64,000 bases of DNA from assembly GCF_036203305.1 (NCBI RefSeq), contig NZ_CP108131.1, positions 3,782,001 to 3,846,000 on the forward strand, written 5' to 3'. A model generated the notes under the pieces. It saw only the letters and a program-made list of their open reading frames with translations, was not told the DNA's origin and did not search any database. How positions within the stretch are numbered: the first letter of the stretch is position 1; every line of letters starts with the position of its first letter. Both the position numbers and the translations under genes were made by a program. Positions 1-8,232 of this stretch are shown here, piece after piece. Origin of the DNA: Streptomyces sp. NBC_00190. Lineage in GTDB: Bacteria; Actinomycetota; Actinomycetes; Streptomycetales; Streptomycetaceae.

Positions 1-1400
1 GGGGTCTGCCTGCTGGTGGTGCCCTTCGACGCGCTGGGCGACTCGGAGCGGGATCCGGCGGTCTCACGGGCGGGGGCGCCGGAAGCGGTCTTGCCGGACT
101 TCGCGGCCGGTTCGGACGGGGTGGCCGAGGGCTGCGGCTCCTTGGACGACGGCTGTTGGGTGGGCTGCTGGCTGGGCTGCTGCCTGGCCGGCGCCTTCGG
201 CAGCGGGCGGCCCGGCAGGTAGTTGCTGGGGGCCTGGCCCGGTCCGGGCACGGTGACCACGGTCGTGGAGCGGACGGCGCCGCCGAGCAGCGAGCCGATG
301 AGCAGGGTGAGCCCGCACACGACGGTGGCCATGACGGCTCCGCGGCGCAGTACGCGCCGACGCAGCCGCCAGACCTCTGAGCGCGGCCCGAGGGTGCGCC
401 AGGCTTCGCCGGCGAGGCGGCCGTCGAGGGAGTAGACCGGCGCGCCCGCGATGATCAGGGGGCTCCAGGCGGCGAGGTAGATGATGTCCGGCGCGTCGTA
501 GGCCGGGACGGTCTTCCAGCTCACCGTCATCAGCAGCGCGGCGGAGAGCAGCGCCCCGAAGCAGGCGGCGAACCGCTGCCACAGGCCGAAGACGGTCAGC
601 ACGCCGACGATGACCTGGAGGAACGCCACCGTGAGGCCGGCGCCGACCGGGTGCGCGAGCGCGAAGTCGCGCAGCGGTTCGGCCAGGGCCCAGGGGTGGA
701 GGGTGTGCAGCCAGGTGACCATGGAGCCGCGTTCGCCGCCGTCGAAGTAGACGGGGTCGCACAGCTTGCCCATGCCGGCGTAGATCGAGATGAAGCCGAG
801 GAAGACGCGCAGCGGGAGCAGCACGACGCCGAGGTTCATCCGGCGGCCCGGGTAGTAGGAGGCCTGTGCACGGGCGTCGGGGCCGGGGCCGGGGCCGGGC
901 CGCCGGGAGTCCTCGCCGGGACGGGTGCCGTGCGGATCGCCGTACGGCAGGTCCCGTACGGGGGCCATCGGGCGCGTCTCGTCGGGGTACCCGTAGGTGC
1001 GCTGGCCGATGACGGTCGGCGTGGCCAGCGTGTCCTCGGCGAGGTCGTGGGCCAGGTCGAGGCGCGGGATGACCTGGGTGGCGACGCCGTCGTACTCGTC
1101 GTGGCCGCGAACGGCCTGGAGGAGTCCGCCCATGGCCGCGGAGTCGCCCGCCTCCGACCTGCCGCTCCAGACCACGGGTGATCTGCGGCGGGTGGCTCCG
1201 GCGGCGGCGACCACGGCGCCGCCCAGGACGGCTGCCCGGCCGGGGGCGTTCGCGGGCTTGGAACGCGCGCTCGGGCTCGGTGCGAGCCGCACGCGGAAGC
1301 TGGCGTGGTTGACGATGACCTGTGCGGGGTCGCACGGCACCTTGACCATGCTCAGCGCGGGCTGGTCGTCGAACCCTGACGTTCTGGTGTCCACACTCAT
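1..1400 (-). CDS. DoxX family membrane protein, 3' end outside window
   Basis: Open frame from an ATG at 1400 running off the left edge, about 466 codons visible. The first roughly 185 residues are soluble and Pro/Arg-rich. After them comes a hydrophobic DoxX-like domain of about four membrane segments (roughly residues 190-320) containing YAGMGKLCDP and ending near DIIYLAAWSPLIIAG. One more membrane segment follows, then a Pro/Gln/Ser-rich tail, presumably on the far side of the membrane. DoxX proteins are small quinone- or redox-linked membrane proteins; the substrate here is unknown. It lies downstream of rlmB on the same strand, but a hairpin and about 200 bp separate them, so it is probably its own transcript. 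The long flanking regions are unusual for DoxX. The stop codon is not seen. Confidence 0.85.
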   Translation of the reverse strand, partial: MSVDTRTSGFDDQPALSMVKVPCDPAQVIVNHASFRVRLAPSPSARSKPANAPGRAAVLGGAVVAAAGATRRRSPVVWSGRSEAGDSAAMGGLLQAVRGHDEYDGVATQVIPRLDLAHDLAEDTLATPTVIGQRTYGYPDETRPMAPVRDLPYGDPHGTRPGEDSRRPGPGPGPDARAQASYYPGRRMNLGVVLLPLRVFLGFISIYAGMGKLCDPVYFDGGERGSMVTWLHTLHPWALAEPLRDFALAHPVGAGLTVAFLQVIVGVLTVFGLWQRFAACFGALLSAALLMTVSWKTVPAYDAPDIIYLAAWSPLIIAGAPVYSLDGRLAGEAWRTLGPRSEVWRLRRRVLRRGAVMATVVCGLTLLIGSLLGGAVRSTTVVTVPGPGQAPSNYLPGRPLPKAPARQQPSQQPTQQPSSKEPQPSATPSEPAAKSGKTASGAPARETAGSRSESPSASKGTTSRQT

Positions 1401-1413
1401 CTAACCGAGTGAT

Positions 1414-1430
1414 CAGTGTTTAGGACACTG
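1414..1430 (-). promoter_or_regulatory. Inverted repeat in the DoxX promoter region
   Basis: CAGTGT-N5-ACACTG is a perfect 6-bp inverted repeat centred about 22 nt upstream of the DoxX start codon, overlapping the expected -10 region. That position suits a repressor operator. The regulator is not known. Confidence 0.35.
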
Positions 1431-1472
1431 CCTTGACACCAGGGATGTGTCCGAGACCCGTCAAGATCAAGC

Positions 1473-1497
1473 CACCCCGCCCATAACGGGCGGGGTG
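1473..1497. terminator. Hairpin between rlmB and the DoxX gene
   Basis: CACCCCGCCC and GGGCGGGGTG form a 10-bp perfect stem around the loop ATAAC. A second 7-bp hairpin (GCTCACG/CGTGAGC, 1502-1525) with a T-rich loop follows. Probably terminates rlmB operon transcription arriving on the minus strand. Confidence 0.55.
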
Positions 1498-1570
1498 ACA
1501 CGCTCACGGGTCTCTTTTCGTGAGCCAAGTGGATCAAGCGGATCGCGCGGATCAGGGCCGGTCAGACCCA

Positions 1571-1610
1571 TCCGGGCCGATCCGGGCCGATCCGGGCCGA
1601 TCCGGGCCGG
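1571..1610. repeat. Four tandem 10-bp repeats abutting the rlmB stop codon
   Basis: The decamer TCCGGGCCGA is repeated four times (last base variant) and ends directly at the rlmB stop codon at 1611. It is therefore the start of the rlmB 3' untranslated region. A related GATCC-containing decamer array sits in the same position after the FABP-family gene near 26.14 kb. Confidence 0.8.
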
Positions 1611-2582
1611 TCAGACGCGACCGCGGCCCGCCCGGCGGCGCGCGGCCTCGTAGAGCACGACGCCGGCGGCGACACCGGCGTTGAGGGACTCGGCACCGCC
1701 CGGCATCGGGATGCGGACGAGGTAGTCGCAGTTCTCGCCGACGAGGCGGCCGAGGCCCTTGCCCTCGGAGCCGACGACGATGACGACGGGGCCGCCCAGC
1801 ACCTCCAGGTCCTGCACCTCGTGCGTGCCCTCGGCGGCGAGGCCGACGACGGTGATGCCGGCCTTCTTGTAGTCCTGGAGGGCGCGGGTCAGGTTGGTGA
1901 CGCGGGAGACCGGGGTACGGGCGGCGGTGCCGGCCGAGGTCTTCCAGGCGCCGGCGGTCATGCCGGCGGCGCGGCGCTCGGGGATGACCACGCCGTGGCC
2001 GCCGAAGGCGGAGACGGAGCGGACGATCGCGCCGAGGTTGCGCGGGTCGGTGACGCCGTCGAGGGCGACGATCAGCGGCTCGTCGCCGTTGTCGTACGCG
2101 GCGGCCGTGAGGTCCTCGGGGTGCGCGTACTCGTACGGCGGGACCTGGAGGACCAGGCCCTGGTGGTTGAGCCCGTTGGTCATGCGGTCGAGCTCGGGGC
2201 GCGGGGCTTCCATCAGGTTGATGTTGCCGCGCTCGCCGGCGAGCTGGAGGGCCTCGCGGACGCGCTCGTCGTTGTCGATGAACTGCTGGACGTAGAGGGT
2301 GGTGGCGGGAACGCCGTCGCGCAGCGCCTCGAAGACCGGGTTGCGGCCGACGACCATCTCGCTGGTGCCCTTGGGGCCGCCGCGGCGGGGGGCGGGGCGG
2401 CGCTTGGCGGCCTGGCGGGCCATGGCGTTGGCGATGCGGTTCGCCTTGTGCTTCTTGCGGTCCTCGGCCTTGGGCGTGGGGCCCTTGCCTTCCAGGCCCT
2501 TGCGCCGCTGGCCACCGCTGCCGACCGTGGCGCCCTTCTTGTTGGACGTGCGGCGGTTCCTGCGCTGGCTGTTCCCGGCCAT
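1611..2582 (-). CDS. rlmB: 23S rRNA 2'-O-ribose methyltransferase RlmB (SpoU/TrmH family)
   Basis: 323 aa from the ATG at 2582. Methylates the 2'-hydroxyl of a conserved guanosine (G2251 by E. coli numbering) in 23S rRNA using SAM. Residues 1-70 are very basic and Gly-rich, typical of actinobacterial RlmB. An rRNA substrate-binding domain follows (about 78-150). The SPOUT catalytic domain shows motif 1 around [11 protein letters not shown] (179-189), motif 2 VGSEGKGL and motif 3 ending in [11 protein letters not shown] near residue 305. A longer frame begins upstream at 2660, but the family starts at MAGNSQRR, behind AGAGG. It is the last gene of a carD-ispD-ispF-cysS-rlmB block whose order is also found in mycobacteria. 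Confidence 0.93.
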   Translation of the reverse strand: MAGNSQRRNRRTSNKKGATVGSGGQRRKGLEGKGPTPKAEDRKKHKANRIANAMARQAAKRRPAPRRGGPKGTSEMVVGRNPVFEALRDGVPATTLYVQQFIDNDERVREALQLAGERGNINLMEAPRPELDRMTNGLNHQGLVLQVPPYEYAHPEDLTAAAYDNGDEPLIVALDGVTDPRNLGAIVRSVSAFGGHGVVIPERRAAGMTAGAWKTSAGTAARTPVSRVTNLTRALQDYKKAGITVVGLAAEGTHEVQDLEVLGGPVVIVVGSEGKGLGRLVGENCDYLVRIPMPGGAESLNAGVAAGVVLYEAARRRAGRGRV

Positions 2583-2675
2583 GACCTCTACCTGTTTCGT
2601 TGATGCTGCGATATGTACGTATGAAGAGTGTGCCGCCCGGAGCGCCGGGCGGCACACCAAGTCAGCTGCGCGGGC

Positions 2676-4076
2676 TCAGCGGGGGCCGAGCGTCCAGCGC
2701 GGACCCGTCGGGCTGTCCTCGATGACCAGTCCGGACTGCTGGAGCTGGTCGCGGATGGCGTCGGCCGTCGCCCAGTCCTTGCGGGCGCGGGCGGACTCGC
2801 GCTGCTCCAGGACGAGGCGCACGAGGGTGTCCACGGCGCCGTGGAGGTCCTCGCCGCGGTCGGCCTCGCCGGCCCAGTGCGGGTCGAGCGGGTCCAGGCC
2901 GAGGACGATGAGCATGGCCCGCACCTCGGACAGCCGGGCGATGGCCGCGTCCTTGTCGTCGGCGGCGAGCGCGCTGTTGCCCTGGCGGACGGTGGTGTGG
3001 ACGATGGCGAGCGCCTGCGGGACGCCGAAGTCGTCGTCCATGACCTCGGCGAAGGCGGGCGGGACCTCGGCGGCGGGCTCGACGGCCCCGCCGGCCTTCT
3101 CGATCACGCGCTGGTAGAAGCCCTCGATGCGGGCGAAGGCGGACTCCGCCTCGCGCAGGGCCTCCTCGCTGTACTCGATCATCGAGCGGTAGTGCGGGGT
3201 GCCGAGGTAGTAGCGCAGGACGATCGGGCGCCACTGCTTGACCATCTCGGAGACGAGGACCGAGTTCCCGAGGGACTTGGACATCTTCTCGCCGGACATG
3301 GTGACCCAGGCGTTGTGGACCCAGTACTGGGCGAACGCGTCGCCGAAGGCCTGGGCCTGCACGATCTCGTTCTCGTGGTGCGGGAAGATCAGGTCCAGCC
3401 CGCCGCCGTGGATGTCGAAGGCGCTGCCGAGGTACTTGTGCGCCATCGCGGAGCACTCCAGGTGCCAGCCGGGACGGCCGCGGCCCCACGGGGTCTCCCA
3501 GTCCGGCTCGCCGGGCTTGGACGCCTTCCACATGGCGAAGTCGCGGGGATCGCGCTTGCCGGTGATGCCCTCCTCGGCGGGCTGGCGCAGGTCGTCGAGG
3601 TCCTGCTTGGACAGCGCCAGGTAGCCGGGGAAGGAACGCACGTCGAAGTAGACGCTGCCGTCCGCCTCGTACGCGTGGCCGCGCTCGATGAGGCCGCGCA
3701 TCATCTCGATCATCTCGGGCACGTGGCCGGTGGCGCGCGGCTCGTAGGTGGGCGGGAGGCAGCCGAGCGCGTCGTAGCCGTCGTTGAAGGCGCGCTCGTT
3801 CTCGTAGCCGATGGACCACCAGGGGCGGCCCTGTTCGACGCCCTTCTTGATGATCTTGTCGTCGATGTCGGTGACGTTGCGGATGAAGGTGACGTCGAGG
3901 CCGCGGTAGGTGAACCAGCGGCGCATGATGTCGAAGTTCAGGTAGGACCTGACGTGCCCGATGTGCGGGGCCGCCTGCACCGTGGCGCCGCACAGGTAGA
4001 TCGAGACGCAGCCCGGAGTGAGCGGGGTGAAGTCGCGGATCTGCCGGGCGCTGGTGTCGTACAGGCGAATAGTCAC
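2676..4076 (-). CDS. cysS: Cysteinyl-tRNA synthetase
   Basis: 466 aa class Ia synthetase that charges tRNA-Cys in the cytoplasm. The HIGH motif reads PHIGH (37-41), preceded by the zinc-ligand Cys29. Further zinc-site residues lie around HLEC (Cys208) and PHHEN (233-234). KMSKS is intact at 264-268. The GTG start at 4076 follows TACCCT by 7 nt, so the gene may be read leaderless from its own promoter as well as from the ispDF transcript about 95 bp upstream. The homologous MshC of mycothiol synthesis is a different, shorter protein. The full C-terminal tRNA-binding domain here supports the synthetase assignment. Confidence 0.95.
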   Translation of the reverse strand: MTIRLYDTSARQIRDFTPLTPGCVSIYLCGATVQAAPHIGHVRSYLNFDIMRRWFTYRGLDVTFIRNVTDIDDKIIKKGVEQGRPWWSIGYENERAFNDGYDALGCLPPTYEPRATGHVPEMIEMMRGLIERGHAYEADGSVYFDVRSFPGYLALSKQDLDDLRQPAEEGITGKRDPRDFAMWKASKPGEPDWETPWGRGRPGWHLECSAMAHKYLGSAFDIHGGGLDLIFPHHENEIVQAQAFGDAFAQYWVHNAWVTMSGEKMSKSLGNSVLVSEMVKQWRPIVLRYYLGTPHYRSMIEYSEEALREAESAFARIEGFYQRVIEKAGGAVEPAAEVPPAFAEVMDDDFGVPQALAIVHTTVRQGNSALAADDKDAAIARLSEVRAMLIVLGLDPLDPHWAGEADRGEDLHGAVDTLVRLVLEQRESARARKDWATADAIRDQLQQSGLVIEDSPTGPRWTLGPR

Positions 4077-4170
4077 GGCATCCAGGGTAGTGCGCGTATA
4101 GCAGTGCCCCGCGACCCTTTGGGGCCCCGGGGCACCTTTGTTGCCGAAGAAGTGCCGACTCCGGGCGTTT

Positions 4171-4665
4171 TCAGGCCTGGTTCGTCCGGTACACGAGGGC
4201 TGTGGCGATCGCGGCGAGCCCTTCGGCCCGGCCGGTGAGGCCCAGTCCGTCGGTGGTGGTGCCGGAGACGGAGACGGGGGCGCCCGCCGCGGCGGCGAGC
4301 GCCTTCTGCGCCTCTTCGCGCCGTTTGCCGATCTTCGGGCGTACGCCGATCACCTGGATGGCGATGTTGCCGATCTCGAAGCCCTCGGCACGGACGATGC
4401 GGGCGGCCTCCGCCAGGAGGGTGACGCCGGCGGCGCCGGACCACTCGGGGCGGGAGGTGCCGAAGTGCGCGCCGAGGTCCCCGACGCCGGCGGCGGAGAA
4501 GAGGGCGTCGCAGGCGGCGTGCGCGGCGACGTCGCCGTCGGAGTGTCCGGCCAGGCCGTCCTCGCCCTCCCACAGCAGCCCGGCGCACCACAGCTCGCGT
4601 CCGGCCTCGAAGGCGTGCACGTCGGTGCCGATGCCGACGAGCGGGATCAGGGGACTAGTAGGCAT
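4171..4665 (-). CDS. ispF: 2-C-methyl-D-erythritol 2,4-cyclodiphosphate synthase
   Basis: 164 aa, the usual family length. Catalyses the fifth step of the MEP isoprenoid pathway, cyclising CDP-methylerythritol 2-phosphate with loss of CMP. The metal ligands Asp15, His17 (GIGTDVHAF) and His49 (HSDGDVAAH) are visible, and [10 protein letters not shown] near the C-terminus is the conserved nucleotide-binding region. The ATG lies inside the end of ispD (11-nt overlap), so the two are translationally linked. IspD supplies the precursor two steps earlier. Confidence 0.95.
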   Translation of the reverse strand: MPTSPLIPLVGIGTDVHAFEAGRELWCAGLLWEGEDGLAGHSDGDVAAHAACDALFSAAGVGDLGAHFGTSRPEWSGAAGVTLLAEAARIVRAEGFEIGNIAIQVIGVRPKIGKRREEAQKALAAAAGAPVSVSGTTTDGLGLTGRAEGLAAIATALVYRTNQA

Positions 4666-5410
4666 CGGTGGCCCTCCTGCGGGCGAGTACGGCCTCGGCG
4701 AGGACGAGGTCGAGGGGGCGGGTGACCTTGAAGGCCTCTTCGTGGCCGGGGATCACCACGACGGTGACGCCGAGGCGCTCCACCATGCCGGCGTCGTCGG
4801 TGGCACCCTCGCCGTCGGCCGTGCCCGCCGCGAACTCGTCGTGCGCGCGCCGGAGGGTGGTGAGGTCGAAGCCCTGCGGGGTCTGTACGGCGCGCAGCCG
4901 GGCCCGCTCGGGAGTGCCGAGGACGGGCTCGGGGTCACCGGGCTTGCCGGGCTCGACCTCCTTGACCGTGTCGGCCAGCGGCAGGGCGGGGACCACGGCG
5001 GGGGCTCCGTCGCGGACGGCGTCGACGACGGAGTCCACGGTGTCGACGGGGACCAGGGGGCGGGCCGCGTCGTGCACGAGTACGGAGGTGATGTCCGGGG
5101 GAAGGGCGTCCAGGCCGGCGCGTACGGACTCCTGGCGGGTCTCCCCGCCGGGGACGACCAGGATCTCGGTGCGGTCGGGCAGCGCGTGCTCGTCCAGCAG
5201 CAGCCGCACCTCGGCGGCGCCGTCGGACGGGGCGACGACGACCACGAGGGAGACCGCGCGGGAACGGGCCATCGCGCGGACGGCGTGGATGAGCATGGGG
5301 GTGCCGCCGATGGCCCGCAGGGCCTTGGGGGCGCCGGGGCCGAGGCGTACCCCGCGGCCGGCGGCCGGGATCACGGCGGCGGTGCGGTGGGGGCGCGTTT
5401 CGTCAGACAT
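4655..5410 (-). CDS. ispD: 2-C-methyl-D-erythritol 4-phosphate cytidylyltransferase
   Basis: 251 aa. Transfers CMP from CTP to methylerythritol 4-phosphate, the third MEP-pathway step. The N-terminal nucleotide-binding loop [17 protein letters not shown] (15-31) carries the conserved Arg and Lys. VHDAARPLV and the PQGF motif further on are family hallmarks. The ATG follows GGAG by 6 nt. The carD-ispD gap of about 208 bp contains a G5/C5 hairpin-like element near 5458-5476. Order carD-ispD-ispF-cysS suggests one long transcript with internal promoters. Confidence 0.95.
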   Translation of the reverse strand: MSDETRPHRTAAVIPAAGRGVRLGPGAPKALRAIGGTPMLIHAVRAMARSRAVSLVVVVAPSDGAAEVRLLLDEHALPDRTEILVVPGGETRQESVRAGLDALPPDITSVLVHDAARPLVPVDTVDSVVDAVRDGAPAVVPALPLADTVKEVEPGKPGDPEPVLGTPERARLRAVQTPQGFDLTTLRRAHDEFAAGTADGEGATDDAGMVERLGVTVVVIPGHEEAFKVTRPLDLVLAEAVLARRRATDAY

Positions 5411-5618
5411 CAGTAGCTCCGAGCCAGGTTTGTGACTTCGGCCGACATGGGTATGGCCCTGGGGGTACCCCCCGGCACGCCAGTGAAGAAGATCATGGAA
5501 ACAGACATGCCGCAGCGCCCGGCGACAGCCCCTCGTGAAGGAGAGGCAGCGTCATCGGGCACCACGGCACAACTGTGTACACACTGTTTTGATGAACTTC
5601 GATGAACGGGAACTCGCG

Positions 5619-6101
5619 TCAGGACGCGAGAACCTCGTCGAGGAGGGCCTCGGCCTTGTCCTCGTTCGTGTTCTCGGCGAGCGCGAGCTCGCTCACCAGA
5701 ATCTGACGCGCCTTCGCGAGCATGCGCTTCTCACCCGCGGAAAGCCCGCGCTCACGCTCACGACGCCACAGGTCACGCACCACTTCGGCGACCTTGATGA
5801 CATCGCCAGAAGCGAGCTTCTCCAGATTTGCCTTGTAGCGCCGGGACCAGTTCGTCGGCTCTTCTGCATACGGTGCGCGGAGCACCTCGAAGACCCGGTC
5901 CAGCCCGTCCTGGCCGACTACGTCGCGAACGCCGACGAACTCCGCATTGTCCGCAGGCACACGAACCGTCAGGTCGCCCTGAGCGACCTTGAGCACCAAG
6001 TAGGTCTTGTCCACGCCTTTGATCTGACGAGTCTCAATGGCCTCGATCAGCGCGGCCCCGTGATGGGGATAGACCACGGTGTCGCCAACCTTGAACGTCA
6101 T
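5619..6101 (-). CDS. carD: CarD family RNA polymerase-binding transcription factor
   Basis: 160 aa. CarD binds the RNA polymerase beta subunit and stabilises the open complex at housekeeping (including rRNA) promoters. The N-terminal Tudor-like RNAP-interaction domain (about 1-60) begins [15 protein letters not shown]. The helical C-terminal DNA-binding domain contains [13 protein letters not shown], including the conserved Trp that wedges into the upstream edge of the bubble. Length and sequence are full, with no sign of damage. It is first in the block that includes ispDF, cysS and rlmB. Confidence 0.95.
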   Translation of the reverse strand: MTFKVGDTVVYPHHGAALIEAIETRQIKGVDKTYLVLKVAQGDLTVRVPADNAEFVGVRDVVGQDGLDRVFEVLRAPYAEEPTNWSRRYKANLEKLASGDVIKVAEVVRDLWRRERERGLSAGEKRMLAKARQILVSELALAENTNEDKAEALLDEVLAS

Positions 6102-6129
6102 GTGACAGGTACCCCTTCCGTGGCTATCC

Positions 6130-6158
6130 AGGGTAACACGAGAACTGACTGTTATGAA
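6130..6158 (-). promoter_or_regulatory. Candidate carD promoter
   Basis: On the minus strand, TTCATA is followed after 17 nt by TACCCT, about 29 nt upstream of the carD start. It fits the vegetative HrdB pattern (-10 TANNNT). A GGAAGGGG ribosome site lies between it and the ATG. Confidence 0.5.
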
Positions 6159-6411
6159 TGGCGTTTTCGCAGGTCAGGGCACATCTCGGGGCTTGACAAC
6201 AGCGACACGAACGTGCTGCGGAAGGCTTCCGGAGGGGGGTATTCGCAGGTCGGGGGTGCTGTGCGGACCAGGCGAAAGGGCCACGCTACACCCGCCCGGC
6301 ACCCTGGCCACTGTGGCGTACGTCCCGTTTTGCCGGTTTCGGGGTCGGGAAACCGAACTACTCCGTTCGACTGGCGGGCGCCCGCACGCAGCGGGTTCCG
6401 GCCCAATCCTC

Positions 6412-6457
6412 AATTGATCACGAAGAGGCGTTCGGGCGAATCCGGGAATTGATCACG
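6412..6457. repeat. Direct repeats of AATTGATCACG in the carD-lipoprotein gap
   Basis: AATTGATCACG occurs at 6412-6422 and again at 6447-6457, 35 nt apart. Each contains the palindrome TGATCA. They lie in a 660-bp gap (6102-6761) with no convincing gene. The spacing could suit a regulator binding two turns apart, but nothing identifies it. Confidence 0.5.
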
Positions 6458-6513
6458 GGGTGCCCGTCGCACGATATGCGCGCGCCGCAAGATCGGCGCG
6501 GCGAAGAGCCCGG

Positions 6514-6573
6514 GGAACGGCACCGGGAACGGTACGAGGAACAGCACGGGTAACAGCACGGGTAACGGCACCG
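6514..6573. repeat. Five tandem 12-bp repeats (GGAACGGCACCG-like)
   Basis: Five consecutive 12-nt units of the form G(G/T)AAC(G/A)G(C/T)AC(C/G)(G/A) fill this stretch without interruption. They lie about 190 bp upstream of the lipoprotein gene. The unit length is a multiple of three, but the frames through it lack ribosome sites and family features, so I do not call a gene. Confidence 0.7.
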
Positions 6574-6761
6574 GAATGCAAGATCGCGGGGCGGGCGGGA
6601 CACCCCGCCGGGAGCGGCCAGCGCACTGCGGAGGGTCGGGTGCGGGGGCGGGGCGGCGGCTCGGTAACCTAAGCGCGCTGACACACCCTTAGAGCGGCTT
6701 TACCTCGGCCGTTCCGAGAGCCCACCCGCCCCTTCCGTTCGTCCAAGGAGTTGCCGCCGCC

Positions 6762-7448
6762 GTGAGCCGCAGCCTTCGACGCGGCGCCCTCGCCGCCACT
6801 GCCGTCGTGTTCTCGATCGCCTCGCTGGCCGCATGCGGTGCGGGCAACGACGCGCAGACCCTCCAGATCAAGCCGGACAACGCCGCCGTCACCAAGGGCG
6901 AGATCAAGATCCAGAACGCGCTGGTCATCAGCCAGGGCGCGAAGGACAAGAAGGGCCCCTCTGCCGTCTCAGCGACGCTCTTCAACTCGGGCACCAAGGA
7001 GCAGACCCTCGACGGCATCACCCTCGCGGGTGGTAAGGGCAAGGTCGTGCTGAAGGCGGCCGAGGGCACCGGCAAGGTCACCGTGCCGGCCGGCGGCTCC
7101 GTGGTACTGGGCGGCAAGGGCAACGCCTCCGCCGTCATCGAGGGCGGCTCCGAGGCCGCCAAGGACGGCGACGTGCAGGGTGTCGTCTTCCAGCTGAGCA
7201 GCACCGGCGACGTCGCGCTGGAGGCCTTCGTGGTCCCGGCCACCGGCTACTACGCGCCCTACGGCCCCACCGCGGCCCCGGCCCCGGCCGCCGGCTCCAC
7301 CCCGTCGGGCAGCCCCTCGGGCACCCCGTCCGGCAGCCCCTCGGGTGCCGCCACCGGTGCCGCCTCGGGCAGCCCGTCCGGATCGCCCTCGGGCAGCGCC
7401 GCCGGCACGACGCCGTCGGGCGCCGCCTCGCACAGCGCGGGCCACTGA
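6762..7448 (+). CDS. Secreted lipoprotein (DUF461/PCuAC-like), Ser/Gly/Pro-rich tail
   Basis: 228 aa from GTG at 6762. The signal peptide is followed by the lipobox LAAC with the lipidated Cys at residue 25. Residues about 35-160 form a beta-rich domain resembling the DUF461/copper chaperone PCuAC group. I see no clear Met/His copper-site motif, so metal binding is not supported. From about 170 on the chain is a low-complexity GSPSG-type tail, probably a wall spacer. It is convergent with phoP, separated by a strong bidirectional terminator. TAACCT at 6665-6670 could be its -10 box. Confidence 0.75.
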   Translation: MSRSLRRGALAATAVVFSIASLAACGAGNDAQTLQIKPDNAAVTKGEIKIQNALVISQGAKDKKGPSAVSATLFNSGTKEQTLDGITLAGGKGKVVLKAAEGTGKVTVPAGGSVVLGGKGNASAVIEGGSEAAKDGDVQGVVFQLSSTGDVALEAFVVPATGYYAPYGPTAAPAPAAGSTPSGSPSGTPSGSPSGAATGAASGSPSGSPSGSAAGTTPSGAASHSAGH

Positions 7449-7477
7449 GTCACGTAGCGGCGTACGCGTACGCACAC

Positions 7478-7517
7478 GGGAAGGGCCCCGGTCGCATCGG
7501 CGACCGGGGCCCTTCCC
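7478..7517. terminator. Bidirectional terminator between the lipoprotein gene and phoP
   Basis: An 18-bp perfect inverted repeat (GGGAAGGGCCCCGGTCGC and its complement) with the 4-nt loop ATCG. It sits between two convergent genes and so serves both. Confidence 0.85.
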
Positions 7518-7551
7518 GCATTTGCAGCGCGGTGCGGCCGGACGGCTCGGC

Positions 7552-8232
7552 CTACGGCTCGAACTTGTAGCCGAGGCCGCGCACCGTGACCAGGTAGCGC
7601 GGGGCGCCCGGGTCCGGCTCGATCTTCGCGCGCAGGCGCTTGACGTGGACGTCGAGGGTCTTGGTGTCACCGACGTAGTCGGCGCCCCAGACCCGGTCGA
7701 TCAGCTGCATGCGGGTCAGCACGCGGCCCGCGTTGCGCAGCAGCATCTCCAGCAGGTCGAACTCCTTCAGCGGGAGGTCCACCTTCCCGCCGGCGACGGT
7801 GACCACGTGGCGGTCGACGTCCATGCGTACGGGGCCCGCCTCCAGGGCCGCCGGGGTGACCTCCTCCGGCTCGCCGCGGCGGCGCAGGACCGCGCGGATG
7901 CGGGCGACCAGCTCCCGCGAGGAGAAGGGCTTGGTGACGTAGTCGTCGGCTCCTATCTCCAGCCCGACGACCTTGTCGATCTCGCTGTCCTTGGCGGTCA
8001 CCATGATCACGGGGACGTTGGAGCGGCCGCGCAGCTGCCGGCACACCTCCGTGCCGGGCAGCCCGGGGAGCATCAGGTCGAGGAGGACGAGGTCGGCGCC
8101 GTTGCGCTCGAACTCGTCGAGCCCGTCGGGCCCGGTCGCGGCGATCGCGACCTCGAAGCCCTCCTTGCGGAGCATGTAGGACAGGGCGTCGCTGAAGGAT
8201 TCCTCATCCTCGACGACGAGCACTCGGGTCAC
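7552..8232 (-). CDS. phoP: Phosphate response regulator PhoP (OmpR family)
   Basis: 226 aa. The receiver domain (1-118) has acidic residues Glu8-Asp9, phospho-acceptor Asp52 (LLDLMLPG), Thr79 region VTAKD and Lys101 (TKPFS). The C-terminal winged helix (about 130-226) ends YLVTVRGLGYKFEP. In Streptomyces, PhoP binds 11-nt PHO-box direct repeats to switch on phosphate scavenging and repress antibiotic production. Its start overlaps the phoR stop by 4 nt, so translation is coupled. PHO boxes at 9541 and 49149 are obvious local targets. The phoR/phoU surroundings separate it from other OmpR-type regulators. Confidence 0.95.
   Translation of the reverse strand: MTRVLVVEDEESFSDALSYMLRKEGFEVAIAATGPDGLDEFERNGADLVLLDLMLPGLPGTEVCRQLRGRSNVPVIMVTAKDSEIDKVVGLEIGADDYVTKPFSSRELVARIRAVLRRRGEPEEVTPAALEAGPVRMDVDRHVVTVAGGKVDLPLKEFDLLEMLLRNAGRVLTRMQLIDRVWGADYVGDTKTLDVHVKRLRAKIEPDPGAPRYLVTVRGLGYKFEP

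Noticed and set aside
64..1335. 423-aa Arg/Pro/His-rich frame over the DoxX gene
   Set aside because: It is in a different frame from the DoxX protein. The DoxX frame begins at 1400 and carries the hydrophobic domain.
6418..6684. 88-codon Cys/Arg-rich frame through the 12-nt repeat array
   Set aside because: The Cys run comes from the repeat, and there is no ribosome site or third-position GC pattern to support translation.
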